Both the position numbers and the translations under genes were made by a program. From positions 4,760,839-4,824,838 of the forward strand of contig NC_018395.1 of the NCBI RefSeq assembly GCF_000208865.1: a stretch of 64,000 nucleotides of DNA. The letters are read 5' to 3'. Each line of letters begins with the position of its first letter. The stretch's first letter is position 1. Below, one piece after another: positions 21,121-32,501 of this stretch. The notes beneath the pieces are model-generated. The model saw only the letters and a program-made list of their open reading frames with translations. It was not told the DNA's origin and did no database searches. Origin of the DNA: Neospora caninum Liverpool (Eukaryota; Apicomplexa; Conoidasida; Eucoccidiorida; Sarcocystidae).

Positions 21121-24100
21121 GTAGAGATATATGTAGAGATATCTACGCGTGCATAGACACGTTCAGAGGTAGTTTATATTTAGATAGCCTCATACATACA
21201 CATGTCCCAGTTCCTGCACATATCTATCTATACAATCAGGTGTGTGTGTATGTGTTTGGAGGGGCACTGAACAATGCATACATTTATTTATTGGATGTCG
21301 AAGAAAAAAGGAACAACGGCGGGGCAAACGTGACAGAACTGAAAACGCATAGCGCGAGGAACGGGTTTTTGTCGAGGTTGCGACTGAGCTGAAGAAGGAT
21401 TTGTTCGTACCGAAATGAGAAGAGACCAATCGATGTCGTAGACAAACAGTTTCTCCTTCTCCGTGGGGATGCTGCGAAGACCCGAAAAAGACAGCCAGTG
21501 AAGAGGCCCAGGAAAACGAAAAAAACCGCGACGAAGAAACTCTAAACCAGTCCCCTGCCATCTCTACGTATGCTAAAATAGACAGTTGATTCGTTTTATG
21601 GACACGATACACATCCCCAAACGCGCATCTATCCTGCGTTTGCCCCTGTACATGCATATCGACCTAAATGTATACATATATATATATATATATATATGTA
21701 TATGAATATGTATATATACTTACATATCTGGTTCGAAGTCTGTGCACATCTGGGTAGGTAAATCTGTAATTATGTGAGCATTTTTACGTCCATTTCTCTC
21801 TCTCTCTCTCTCTCGATATCCCTAAGATCTATTTCTGTGTATCGGCCCATATCGATGCGCGCACGACTCATTCTCGATATCCATTTCCTTCTTTTTTACG
21901 CGTCGACAGGATTTCTGCCTGCACGTGGTTTGTATTTTTCGGAGAGGGCGTGCTGTCCTTTTGCGAAACCGCCCCCCGGCAATTCGATCTTCGCTTACGA
22001 TGCGAGAAGCTTCTTTGAGTGTTCGATAACTTTCAGCGTCTCCTTCGCCTTTTGCATTTTGTTAGTGACGTCGCGGTGCTCGTCGAGTTTCGTGAGGGGT
22101 TTGTGGCGTCTCTGGCCGTCGAAAGTGTCTTCGTCGTCGCCGAAAAACGCGAGAAGTTCCTGAGACGAAGCGACTTGCGCCGCACTCGTCCTTAGCTACA
22201 GACGAAGTCAAATCAAAGACCAGAAACGGAGAAAGGCGGGTTTTCAGATGGAGAGATGGATGTCGAGACGCCTCGCTGTGTCCTAGGAAGCACACACGGT
22301 GCCGCTCTAACGCGAGCCACGTGTGTGTGTGTGTGTGTGTGTGTCTGGGCTTGCCTCGTTTCGTCTTTCAAAGGGGAAACGGTCCTCTCTCTTGCGATGA
22401 CTCCGGGCAGAGAAAAAGCGGAAAAAAGGGTGCGTTGCCCGTCTGTGGGAGGCGAGGGAAGAGAAACAAAATACGCAACTGGACCTGAGCTTTTTGACGG
22501 CTTACCTCCGTTTTGATGCGGCGCGAATCCTTCTCGTGTCGGCCTTTCTCTTCTTTCCGTCCCTCGCGTTTGCTCTCGCCTGTACCCTCGCAACTCGGCG
22601 CCTTTTCGCCGGAAGACGAGGGCGAGTACGCTTTCTTTTTTCGATCGTGGTGGCGAAGCGAGGGCGAAGACGCGGCTGCGCCGCGGGGATCGGTTTCTCG
22701 CCCGCGTAGCTCTTTCTCCCGCGTTTCTCTCTCGCCGTAGTGCAGACTGGTCGGCCGGGCGTCGCCCTCGCCTTCTTGCCGAGAACAGTTTCGTTTCCGT
22801 TCCTGAAAAGCGAAAGACGCGAGAGGAGGCAGAGAAAAGGGAGAGGTGGGAAACGCGACACGCAAAAGACGGAGGTAACGCGGAGAACCGGGGAAAACCA
22901 GAGAAACACCGCTGACACCACCGCGGAACAAAGAACGGAAAGCGCTCCCATCTGGGAAAAAGAAACACAGAAAAAGCGAAGGACTGGAAAAGCGAACGAT
23001 TGAAAACGCGCTGCTTGTCGGCTATACCCGAGTGAGGACGCACTGGTATGTCCGTTTTGATATTCTTCTACGTCTGTCTTCTCGTGTCGTTCGTCTTTTC
23101 TCTCCTCCTTTCTTCCGTGCCGTTCTCTCGTTCTCGTGCCTCGCCGCCTACCTCTCGCCTTCGTCGTTCTTCTTCGCGCAGCTCTTTTTCTTCTTCTTCA
23201 CGGTCCTCCGCGTCGTCTTCTGTTTCGCGTCTTCGCCTGCGCTTCCGCTCTTGGCGGCGCTTCGGGTCTTGCAATCCGGCCCACCAAACTGCGACAAGAA
23301 TTCACAGCGAAAAAGATTTGAAGTCAAGTTACCAAACACTTCACAATCAACAAAACACCTCTCCCCCTCAGCTCCCAAAACGAACTAAACACCCATCTAG
23401 CGAAACAGGCATGCATCTGCAAAATACATGTATATATATATATATATATATGCAGACACAGATGTGCATACAAAGGTGCACATTCACACATCTTTGCACG
23501 TGTTTTTCTTTCAGAGCCATATATACATGCGTGTCTAAATGGATCAATAGAGGTAGAAACGCGTGTCGGTTCGTTTCAGTTTTGGGCATATATGTTTGGA
23601 CGTGGAGAAGCCTCGAAACGAATTGGAGGCGAGAGGAGGCAGGAGCGTGAGGCGGCGGGCTGCCGCTCGAGATTTGATTCAAAAATGCGCATCAACAGGC
23701 TCTGTCCACGGCGGCTCACCACCACGGAGGTCTTCGTTGATCAGTTGCTGGCGCTCGTTGTCGCGGATCTCCTGTTCCAGCGCAATTTCCCTGAAAAAAA
23801 ACTCCAAAAAACTCCCGATTCGCTCGCTTTCAACATGTCGACACCATCGACGCACCTACCCCAAACAAAACGCTTCCACTGGATACACACACATTTCAGC
23901 GACGCCTATATATAGAGATATACATCTACCTCTCTATCTATCTATCTATCTACATATATATATATATATATATATCGAGAGGACGAACGCGGCGATGGTC
24001 TCCTGCGCAGAGGCATCCACGGATGCACAGTGGAAACAGAGCAGAGGGACTCTCAAGGGAAATCGACAGATACACATGTCTCACGTATATTAGAGACACA

Positions 24101-24189
24101 TGTATACTAACCAACATTAAAAGAAAACAGAAATATATATATATATATATCTGCGTATACGTGGATGTCTCCACATCTATATCTCCCTC

Positions 24190-24242
<53 letters not shown>

Positions 24243-27200
24243 GTATGGAAACATAGAGCTCTAGGGGAGAGGCCTGGCAGGTGGTTAACGTTCTGCAGTT
24301 CCAAGAGCTGTCTTCGTGATTAAACAAAGACAAGAAAAAATTACTTTTCCTTGTTCTGTTTGAAGTCCTCTTCGCGAGTGATCCACTCCAACTCGCGGCG
24401 CCGGAACTCTCTGAGAGGAAAGAAAGGAAAATGAACAGTGATATGCACAGAGAGAGAGCGAAGTCGAGACGGTGCACGCATGCAGCGACGACGGCAACGG
24501 AGACATTGAGAGGCCAAGGGAAAGCGGGTGCGTGTGCTACGTTCTCGCACTCGAAGCAACTCCGGTGTATCGTCCCAACAGAAGTGACGAATCCCCACGA
24601 TTTTTCAAGATGCACGCGTCTCAAGTTCTACAACAGGAGAGCGATAGAGATGCCGAGAGACAAAATGCATACGTGCACGCATGCACATGTTCACGACAAA
24701 TTATATTTTGTGCCTCATGGACGCCTCCGTGGGTCACCAGACGAGTCGAGATGACCGCAGAAAAGAGTCAGCGAGGCATTGGCCAAGAAAGGCAGGGAAA
24801 ATGGGCGAAGGGAGAAGAAGGAAGGAAGGAGACAAGGAACAGCGAAGAAGAAGAGAGAAGGAGAGGGAAGAAAGAAGAACAAACAATGAAATGAAAAAGA
24901 CAAAAGGACGAAACAGCAACGGCGAAGAAGGGAGGAGACGGAGAAAGCGAGAAGAAGAAAAGGGAAGAACGAGAGAAGACAGGGACAAGGAAGGGAGAAG
25001 AAGAAAGAGAGGACAGCGGGAGAAAAAACGAACGGAAGACGAACGGGAGAAGAAGAAAAAGAGGAGGAAGTCGCAGCAAGTCGAGGCGCCGGCGTACTTT
25101 TCAAATTCGGAGTCGCGCCGCTCCAAGTGGTGAAGTCTCTCAAGTTCGCGGCGACATGGCCGGTAGTCTTCCGTGATGTATCTGCAGAATGGAGAACGCC
25201 AACAAAAGAGACACTGACCCACTTGTTCACGATCGCACAGATACGCAAAGACAACGTCGGGCGATTCTTGCAAAGAGAACGTAAAGGCGTCATGTATAAA
25301 CATACATCCTAAACGCAAAACGTTATATCCATACACACACGTATCCAAAACCGCGAACCCTTTGCATCGAATTGTATGCATACGTTTATCTCCACATACA
25401 CATAGATACATATCTCTAAGCATACTGATATATATATATATAAACGTGTATACATATATATATATATATATATACAAATGTTTCAACAACAGGGACACGT
25501 AATGCAGCTCTGGTCGACAAAAATCCGATGCATACGCATATCTGTCTATCATTTTCACAGATATATATATATATATATATATATGAGAAGAGCGCGTTGC
25601 TGTGGCGTGCACGCACCTTCTTCTGTCTACGCCGTCAGGTCCAACGCGGTAAACGGAGCAGGAGGATGCAGCCTCTGCGAGTTCTGGATCCATCGCCTTG
25701 AGTGCGCTCAAACCCGCAAAGGTGCCGAGGCCGCCCGCAGCCGCCACGACGCTCGCTGCAGACTGTGCTTCGTCTTTCGACGGCGGACCTGGGGGCGCGT
25801 TCGCAGGCAGCGGAGCTGGTGCTTCCGTCACCGAAGACGACTCTCTCGCGGACGAAGAGCGACGCGAAGCTGCGCGGGCGTCAGCGCGCGCACCGTCGCT
25901 GAAGCGCACACACAGGGAAAGACGGGGGGACGGATAACGTCAGACGGGAAATGAGAAAACAACAGAAAAGAACAAGAAATAACTGGGTTTCCGGGGAACC
26001 AATGAACTCCTTTCAATGACCCGCAATCACTAAGCGCACCCAGATTTTCACATACATATGTATATATATATATATATATAGGAGCGAGTATTTTTGAGCA
26101 CAAAGAGGCAGGTGGTTTGTGGAGATAGATGGATCCACGGTGGGCACGACGCAAGAGACGAGCAGTTATTTGTGCACTTCTGCATATATATATATATATA
26201 TATATATACACGCGCGAACGTTGATGCATATCTACGGCACTTCCTCTCTCTCCTTCAATCCATCTATTTACATGTGTGTGTACAGTTTCATGCATGTTTG
26301 CGTTTGAGAGCAAAAAAGGAGGGTGTGCCCGTGGGTCTCCCTGCTAGGGCGCGGCGCCTCAGGCTCACCTGGACGAGGCGCCTTTTCCACTGCCTTCTTT
26401 GTCCTCTTGATGCTTGTCTCCCCTGGCATTGCTCGCCTGTCTCTCCTCCTGGCGAGTCTTCTCCTTCGCCTTCCCTTCGTGTTCTCCATCGTCAGGCTGC
26501 AGCGCATGCAGAGAGGCAACACTGGGAGCGTAGAGAGTCGAGGGGGAGAGAAACCGTCCTCCTCTACACAGAGGCTGATCGCCGCCTCGCACGTGGCAAG
26601 TTCCCAACTCGCCCCCCCGAGCTGGCGGAGAGCGACCGAGGACAAACACGGACAAAGAAAGGAGAATGGTAAAGCGAAACCAAAGGCAAGAAAAGAGTGC
26701 GATTAAGAAAGTGGACGGAAGAAGAAAACACGAAGCGCCCCACAGGCCTGGGCGACAAAAAAGGCGGGTAAACCTGAGAGACGAAGAAGGCAGAAAAAGT
26801 GATTTCGAAAGGCGAGAACGAGGCAGCAAGAAAATGAGAGGAGGCAGCAGGACGACGCAGATGCAGACCTTTGGCCAGTGTCTCGCCGCTTTTCACCCAC
26901 CGGAATTTGCGCCTCTTTTCGTTTCACCACTTCCAACACAGCGGTGCGCAGACGCGCCGTTTCCTCGTCGATCTCCTTCTCCACTTCTTCTCGCGTCTTT
27001 TCGCGAAACTGCACAGAGCCGCAGTGTGAGACGGAAGAGGAAAAGTAACGACACGAGAAGACCCGCCAAAAAAGAACGGGAAGACGGAGCCGTCTTTAAA
27101 ACTTAAAACGCAAACGGGACGAAACAAAGAAGGGCTGGAGAAACCGAAATGCGAGATCGGCCAACCACCGCAGCGACGAGAGAAACGAACGACGTTTCGA

Positions 27201-29557
27201 ACCGTGCGTCGATACCTTCCGGCCTCCTCTGCCACGCGCACAGACACTTTGAAGTGTCTGCAAGTCTCTCCTGGCAATTTTCACGAGTTGTTTGCACCTT
27301 TTCGCGGACGAAGTGGAACATTTTTTCAATTCCCCCGGAGACTTTTGCGGCAGCTCGGCAAGAAAGAGGCACCGGCCAGGACTCCTCTTTTCGTTCTCAC
27401 CGTGTGCAAGGTGGAGAGAACGCGATCTTCTCGCACACGATTCACCTCAGCCCGAACTTTTTCGTTGCAGTTCACCTGCGGGAAATCGGACACGGTCCAG
27501 GCGGAGCGCCGACGATTGAAGGAAGCACAGGAGACGCGGAAGAAGGACCGCGAAGACGGCGCGGAGAGAGGAAAAAGAAAGAGGCGGAAGGGACGAGAGC
27601 TGCGACGAGGAAAGAGCGCTTGAGGGAGAGAACGAGACAAGGAAGGGGGAGCGCGAAGAGGCCAGAGGATCTGTGTTGCCTACCTTGAGAGCCTTTCCGC
27701 CAATGACTAGGTCAGGGAGGACTTCGAGTGCATTCAATGCTCCGACTGCGTCTTGGAAATCGCAGAATCCAAAGGCGGCAAGCTGTCCCGTCGTGGGATC
27801 GGCCTGCCGGTTCCACCTGATCACTCGGCCGCACTCCTGAAAAGAAGGAAACACGAATCGATCCGACAGACGCTGCAACCGATAACGAAAAGAGAAAACG
27901 ACGAGACCGCGCTCATGCAACACCAGGAGCGCGGCGGTTTCGAAGTGAAGAGGGCTCCGCTGGACAAAGAGCGAGGCGGCAATTCGCGGCAGACGTTTCT
28001 CCTCCCCACAAAAAGAGCAAAACTGGAAGCAAAAGAACTGGACGTTGGCGAGGGGAGACGGAGCAAGAGACGCAGAGAGAAGACTCCCCCGACGCGGGTT
28101 GGAAGGACGTGAATCGAGGTTTGGAGTCGCGTGTCGACGCACCGCGAGAAGTAGCCGCATAAAGTCGTTGTCCACGTGGCGGTTGATGTTTCCGATGTAC
28201 ACGGTCACAGCTTTGCTAGCCTCCTCGGTCTTGTCCGAGGCCTTCGTGGAGACTCTGTCCTGTTGCGCGGCGCCCGCCAGTCCCCCCGACGCGCGCGAGT
28301 TCGAGCCGAGCGCGGAAGGGAAAAACGCAGCGGAGGCGCCAGAGGGAGAGACCAGAATCGAGGGGTTGGGAAGAAGGCCAGGGTGGCCTGGACGAAACGC
28401 CGCGGGGGTGGAGCCTGGAGCAAAAGGAAGGAAGGCGCGAGAAGGAAAGAGAAAGAGATGGAAGCAATGGACGGGCGAGAAGGAGAAGAAAGGAAGGAAA
28501 GAGAGGAGAGAAGGAGAAGAAAGAGGTGGAAGCAATGGACGGGCGAGAAGGAGAGGAAAGGAAGGAAAGAAAGAGAGGAGAGAAGGAGAAGAAAGAAAGG
28601 GAGGAGAGAAGGAGAAGAAACAGGTGGAAGCAATGGACGGGCGAGAAGGAGAGGAAAGGAAGGGAAGAAAGAGAGGAGAGAAGAAAGAAAGGGAGGAGAG
28701 AAGAAAGAAAGGGAGGAGAGAAGGAGAAAGGAGCGGCAGCAAGCATAAAGAGTCTCCGGGAAGGCGCGGGGTTGCAGAACATGTGGCAGTCATGTGGTTC
28801 TCGAAATGGGAAAAGATCAACGACAAAAAAGTCATAAAGGATCGAAATTTTCCGCAGTGAGAAACGGGACAGGGAAACACGGAAACAGACGAAGCGGGCT
28901 TTCTCGTGTCTGGGCATTCAGATATAGATGGCGAGAGAGATTTTCTAGTTTTTGTTTTGTGGCGTACCTGGGGGTGGGAGGTGAGGCACGCCGAAAAGGT
29001 GCATGAGAGGCGGAGCTCCGGGCTGCGAAAACGTGAAGAGAGACAAAAAAGAAGTGAAAGGACGAAAGGCGAAGACGCGGGAACCAAAAAAAACGAGTGC
29101 AGAGAGACGAAAATCATGAGAGATGCAGAGAGAAGAAAGGACGAGAGAGAAACAGGCAAGCTGAGAGCCAGAGGGGGAAAACGAGAAAAGGCCATCGTTG
29201 GTACGTAGAGACAGCGGGGGATAGACCAGAGCATGTATTCTCACGTAGACTGGCACAGAGAGAGATGTATCGATGCAATAGGTAAACAGATTTAGGAATG
29301 AACAGAGAGACATTGAGTGCAAGGCTGAAGGGTAGAGACAGGAAGGAGAGACAGGAAGTTGAGACAGAAAGAACAGGCAGGAAGAAGGGGCAGGAGAGAG
29401 GCGGTGAAGAGAGAAGATTGACAAGGTAGACAAAAAACTCTTTTTTTACCATTGCAGGCCGTGGAAAGTTTCCAACTCCCGGAGCGCCGATGCCTGCCAT
29501 CCCCGCAGCAGGCTGCGCGGCGCCTCCTGGCACGAAGGGAAGAGCCCCGGGATGCAT
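20659..29557 (-). CDS. RBM25: RBM25-like splicing regulator (RRM + charged region + PWI), 16 exons
   Basis: The exon chain is in phase throughout: 29557-29450, 29022-28968, 28414-28143, 27836-27684, 27475-27401, 27008-26901, 26496-26369, 25898-25617, 25181-25098, 24410-24345, 23790-23720, 23288-23152, 22802-22506, 22195-21999, 21471-21411, 20907-20659. It totals about 780 residues; human RBM25 has 843. Residues 1-120 are Pro/Gly/Ala-rich. The RRM spans about 122-200, with RNP2 VTVYIGNINR and RNP1 AAFGFCDF. IDEETARLRTAVLEVV matches the conserved post-RRM segment. The middle is a mixed-charge Arg/Glu/Lys helix region. The end is LFVYDIDWSLL followed by the PWI domain (LRPWVRKKVCEFMG, FLDEEAEGFVKNMWRLLIYE). 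RBM25 binds exonic RNA and helps choose 5' splice sites with U1 snRNP. An additional exon within about 27200-27370 is possible, but exons 5 and 6 already join in phase 0 without it. Confidence 0.92.
22321..22344. repeat. (GT)12 microsatellite
   Basis: A pure GT run inside the RBM25 intron between the exons at 22506 and 22195. In the transcript it reads as CA repeats, which can bind hnRNP L-type factors in other eukaryotes. Confidence 0.9.
24193..24240. repeat. (AT)24 microsatellite
   Basis: The longest pure AT run in the window, inside the RBM25 intron between exons 10 and 11 of the 3' half. Several shorter AT runs (23428-23450, 23951-23974, 25453-25473, 25561-25584, 26060-26080, 26184-26208) also fall in RBM25 introns. 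Confidence 0.95.
28440..28740. repeat. Intronic purine/pyrimidine minisatellite in RBM25
   Basis: The plus strand is a degenerate tandem array of GAGGAGAGAAGG-type words. A conserved core GAAGCAATGGACGGGCGAGA starts at 28461, 28529 and 28627 (spacings 68 and 98). RBM25 is on the minus strand, so its pre-mRNA reads this as about 300 nt of C/U-rich sequence just upstream of the RRM-containing exon. Similar purine-rich tandem DNA lies in the last ASNSD1 intron. Confidence 0.8.
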
Positions 29558-30863
29558 GACGGAGACCCGAAAAGCGATGATGGAAAGGAGGGAAGGAGAG
29601 CGGCAAGAGCAAACGAGCAGACAGATGCAGAAAGAGATGCGAGGGGAATTCGACAAAGAAACGGCAGAGAATGGCGCGCGCGGGAGAGAAGAACGGCGCC
29701 TCGGAGACTCTGTCTCGGTCTCTCACAAAGATGTACAAGAAAGGAGAGGCGAGGTAAGAAAGAAGAAACGAGGGAAAAGTGAAGAAGGACGAAGCAGATA
29801 GAGAAGAAATTGATTCCGGAGTTTTTAGGCGGGGCAGGGTTATAGCGGCAGGCACATACACAGAGCCGCGAAGATCCCCAAGAGAAACCGAAACGCGTCC
29901 GTCTGTTTTCCTCAGCGGCTCTCAGACCCTCGGAAAACGGAGGCAGTAAAATCGAGAAGAGAGAAAGAAGGTGAAGAAAAGGCCAGGTGTTTCCTTTTCT
30001 TCTCTCCCCCCTCTCGCTCTCTTCTCCAAGACGTTTTTTTGCAGCGCTGTCTTGGCCTGCGTGTATACGTCCTTTTTCCCCCCGTGTCTTTCTTCAGATC
30101 GGCCTCTCTAAGATCCCCTAGAGAAGCGCAAAGTGCGGTAGAAAGAGGAAACCGATTTTTCTTCGACTTGTCTGTGCTCCTCTTCCTGCGTCCCTCGCCC
30201 TCCAGGGCGCTGTTTCTTTTTCCGGTGCCGCAGGCGGAGAGGCGGGCAACGTGTGCGAAAGCTCCGCGCGAGAGAAGAAGCATACCGAGAGAGACACCGC
30301 GGAGCAAGGGCGTTCTTGAGAAAAAAGAAAAAGAGTTTTGGAGAAATCTTCGGCGAGGCTGTGACGCCTCAGAGGCCGCAGGGAGAGAGGCGGCAAATCG
30401 AACAGGGGGACACGGACGCGCGCAAGGCAGCGTGTGCATGTCCTCGAATGGGAAAGGCCGTTGAAACAGACATGCGTTGTCGAAGAAACGAAAGAATCTG
30501 TCCCGATTTTATGTGGCTGGCAAAGGCGACAGAGTCTCCGTGCGAAAGGGCGAGCAACGCTGGCGCAAAAACCCTCCTCGCCGCATGCGTCTGGCCACAA
30601 AATTCGAAGGCACGAGTCGCAAAAGCAGTGAAAGCGGAGAGAGGCCCAATCTCCGAGGTCGGAAGCCAAGATGTTCATGAGAGGGAGGGACCGGAGAGAC
30701 AGAAAAAAGACACGGGAGACCGGAAGGGGAGCGTTGTGATGTTTAAAGGCATTAAAGACGATTCGCGCTTCCTCTCCACCTCCCCGATGGAATTTCCTCT
30801 GAGCAGCCAAGCGGGACAACACTTGTGAAAAGGACACTCACGGAGGGAAAACGCGAAATGCCG

Positions 30864-30892
30864 CGGACGGTGCGGTGTATGTACACCGTCCG
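30864..30892. promoter_or_regulatory. Hairpin with internal GGTGTATGTACACC palindrome
   Basis: The arms CGGACGGTG (30864-30872) and CACCGTCCG (30884-30892) are exactly complementary. The overlapping core GGTGTATGTACACC (30874-30887) matches the PRKRIP1/RPB6 promoter palindrome at all but one position. It lies 1.3 kb upstream of the RBM25 start codon and could be a transcription-factor site. Confidence 0.5.
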
Positions 30893-31193
30893 AACCGAGG
30901 CAGACGAGCACGAAGTTATGTTTTGTCTTTTCGCTCGGCGAAAAAAGAAAGCGAGGCAGAAACGGAACAGGAGCAGTCTCGGTCGCCCTTTTCCCTCGTC
31001 GTTTGTGACACATCTTGTGTGCGTCAACTTGACTGAGCTTTTAGGCGCTACCACGAAACTGCATGTTTCAGGCTGTATAGACACGTGGCCTTCACCCCAC
31101 ATTTCTTCCAAGGTTTGGACTGTTTCCCAGAAAGCCGAGAGAATCAGTGTCGTGTTCTTGGGGCTGGGTGTGGACGAAAACGGCGTTTCATAG

Positions 31194-31233
31194 ATTACGC
31201 CTGGAACAAAGCCGATGTGGAATAGCCTTATCA
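31194..31233 (+). repeat. Dispersed repeat of about 40 bp, copy B
   Basis: The partner of 13998-14037: same orientation, sharing ATTACGCCT and the core CCGATGTGGAATAG. The flanks are unrelated, so the similarity is not part of a larger duplication visible in this window. Confidence 0.6.
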
Positions 31234-31694
31234 CTTTTTAGTGTCTTGTCATCCGTAACAACTCTATGTGCATAGGCCCCGTGAACGGAACTGAAGAAAA
31301 TGTAGGAAAAAGGCCAACGGTAGTTTTTTGTTCCGGCTGCGATGACCGCTCCACGTGTTTGTCTGTAGGCTAAAGAGAAATCTCTTTCACAAGCATCGAA
31401 CGTTGCGTTCGTCTCTCTTTATGCGTAGGCGCAATTTCTCGTGCGCGGTGAGAACGAGGTGTGGAGCCGGCGAAATTTAATTCATTCGTTGTCGCGGTCG
31501 TAGTGGAAGAACCACGTGTGAACCAACCCCATGTGTGTGTATGTCTAGACAGGGAGATCTTCGTGTAACGAAAACAGAACTCGAATGAAATCTCGTCTGT
31601 CGCTCTCGAGCTCCTCGTTCTGTGCATTCCTGCCACTAGAAAAGAAAAAGGTGCGATGGCGCTCCAGATTCCTGCCTTCCGCCCCGTCACGTGT

Positions 31695-31734
<40 letters not shown>

Positions 31735-32501
31735 AAGAGAGACAGAGAGAAATGTACCAGTATAGCGAGGCGGTCAAGACGCAAATTCGTTTAATGCGCG
31801 AAGCAGCGACCTCGAGAAGTCCGATCGCCAAAACGCATTTTCATCCAAACACTAGGATTCACATATATGCATGCAATGCACGTATACAGATATATACGAA
31901 CGTACGGATGCACAGCTGCATCTATGTGTATAATCACGCAGCGATCGACACGTATACACACTAGTATCTATCTATAGCTATATATATGTATATATGCAGA
32001 GCAGGAACAGGAATAGAGTCGAGCCAATACACGGACGTTCTTCTGCAGTTCGCTGTCATTTACGGTTCATTTGAGTCTTTGCACCTACCATTTAACATCT
32101 ATGTGTGGATGTATTTACGTTTGTATCTGTATTTTTTCGCTTTGTGATTGTCGAGGAGCGTGAAGCAACGGAAGACTGCCTGATGCTTCTCGTTCAGCCG
32201 AAAGGGGAGCAGAGAGGAAGAATAGCGAGAACATGGGGGGGTGTCTATGGAATGTCCGCGTAGGACGTTTCGTAGGTGAGTTAAAAAACCCGAGACATGT
32301 TTTGGGAACCAAACGTATCTGACAAGGATAGAGATGTATACGCATGACAATCCAGTTGCAGGCACATACATATATATATATATATATATGTATCACTATA
32401 TACTGATATCTGTATATATACCAACGACTCTGCAGTTGAAGGTGTAAGGCTTTAGTAGTTCCGTAGTCGAGGGTGCATGTTTGTCTTTCCGCTCGGATTT
32501 C

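Larger units (their letters stand above)
29558..32501. other. Spacer upstream of RBM25 and downstream of ASNSD1
   Basis: This holds the RBM25 promoter and 5' untranslated region, and the ASNSD1 3' flank. Open frames on both strands around 30.0-31.0 kb lack recognisable motifs. It contains a 9-bp-arm hairpin (30864-30892), one copy of the dispersed repeat of about 40 bp (31194-31233), an adjoining (TA)n(GA)n run near 31694-31732, and a TA run near 32366-32388. Confidence 0.5.

Noticed and set aside
24734..25909. 391-codon minus-strand frame
   Set aside because: It merges two true RBM25 exons with the introns around them, including (IY)n from a TA repeat. Splice signals and RBM25 phase explain it better.
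27447..29234. 595-codon minus-strand frame
   Set aside because: A read-through of RBM25 exons 3 and 4 and the pyrimidine-rich introns between them. The SSLSF-type repeats come from the intronic minisatellite.
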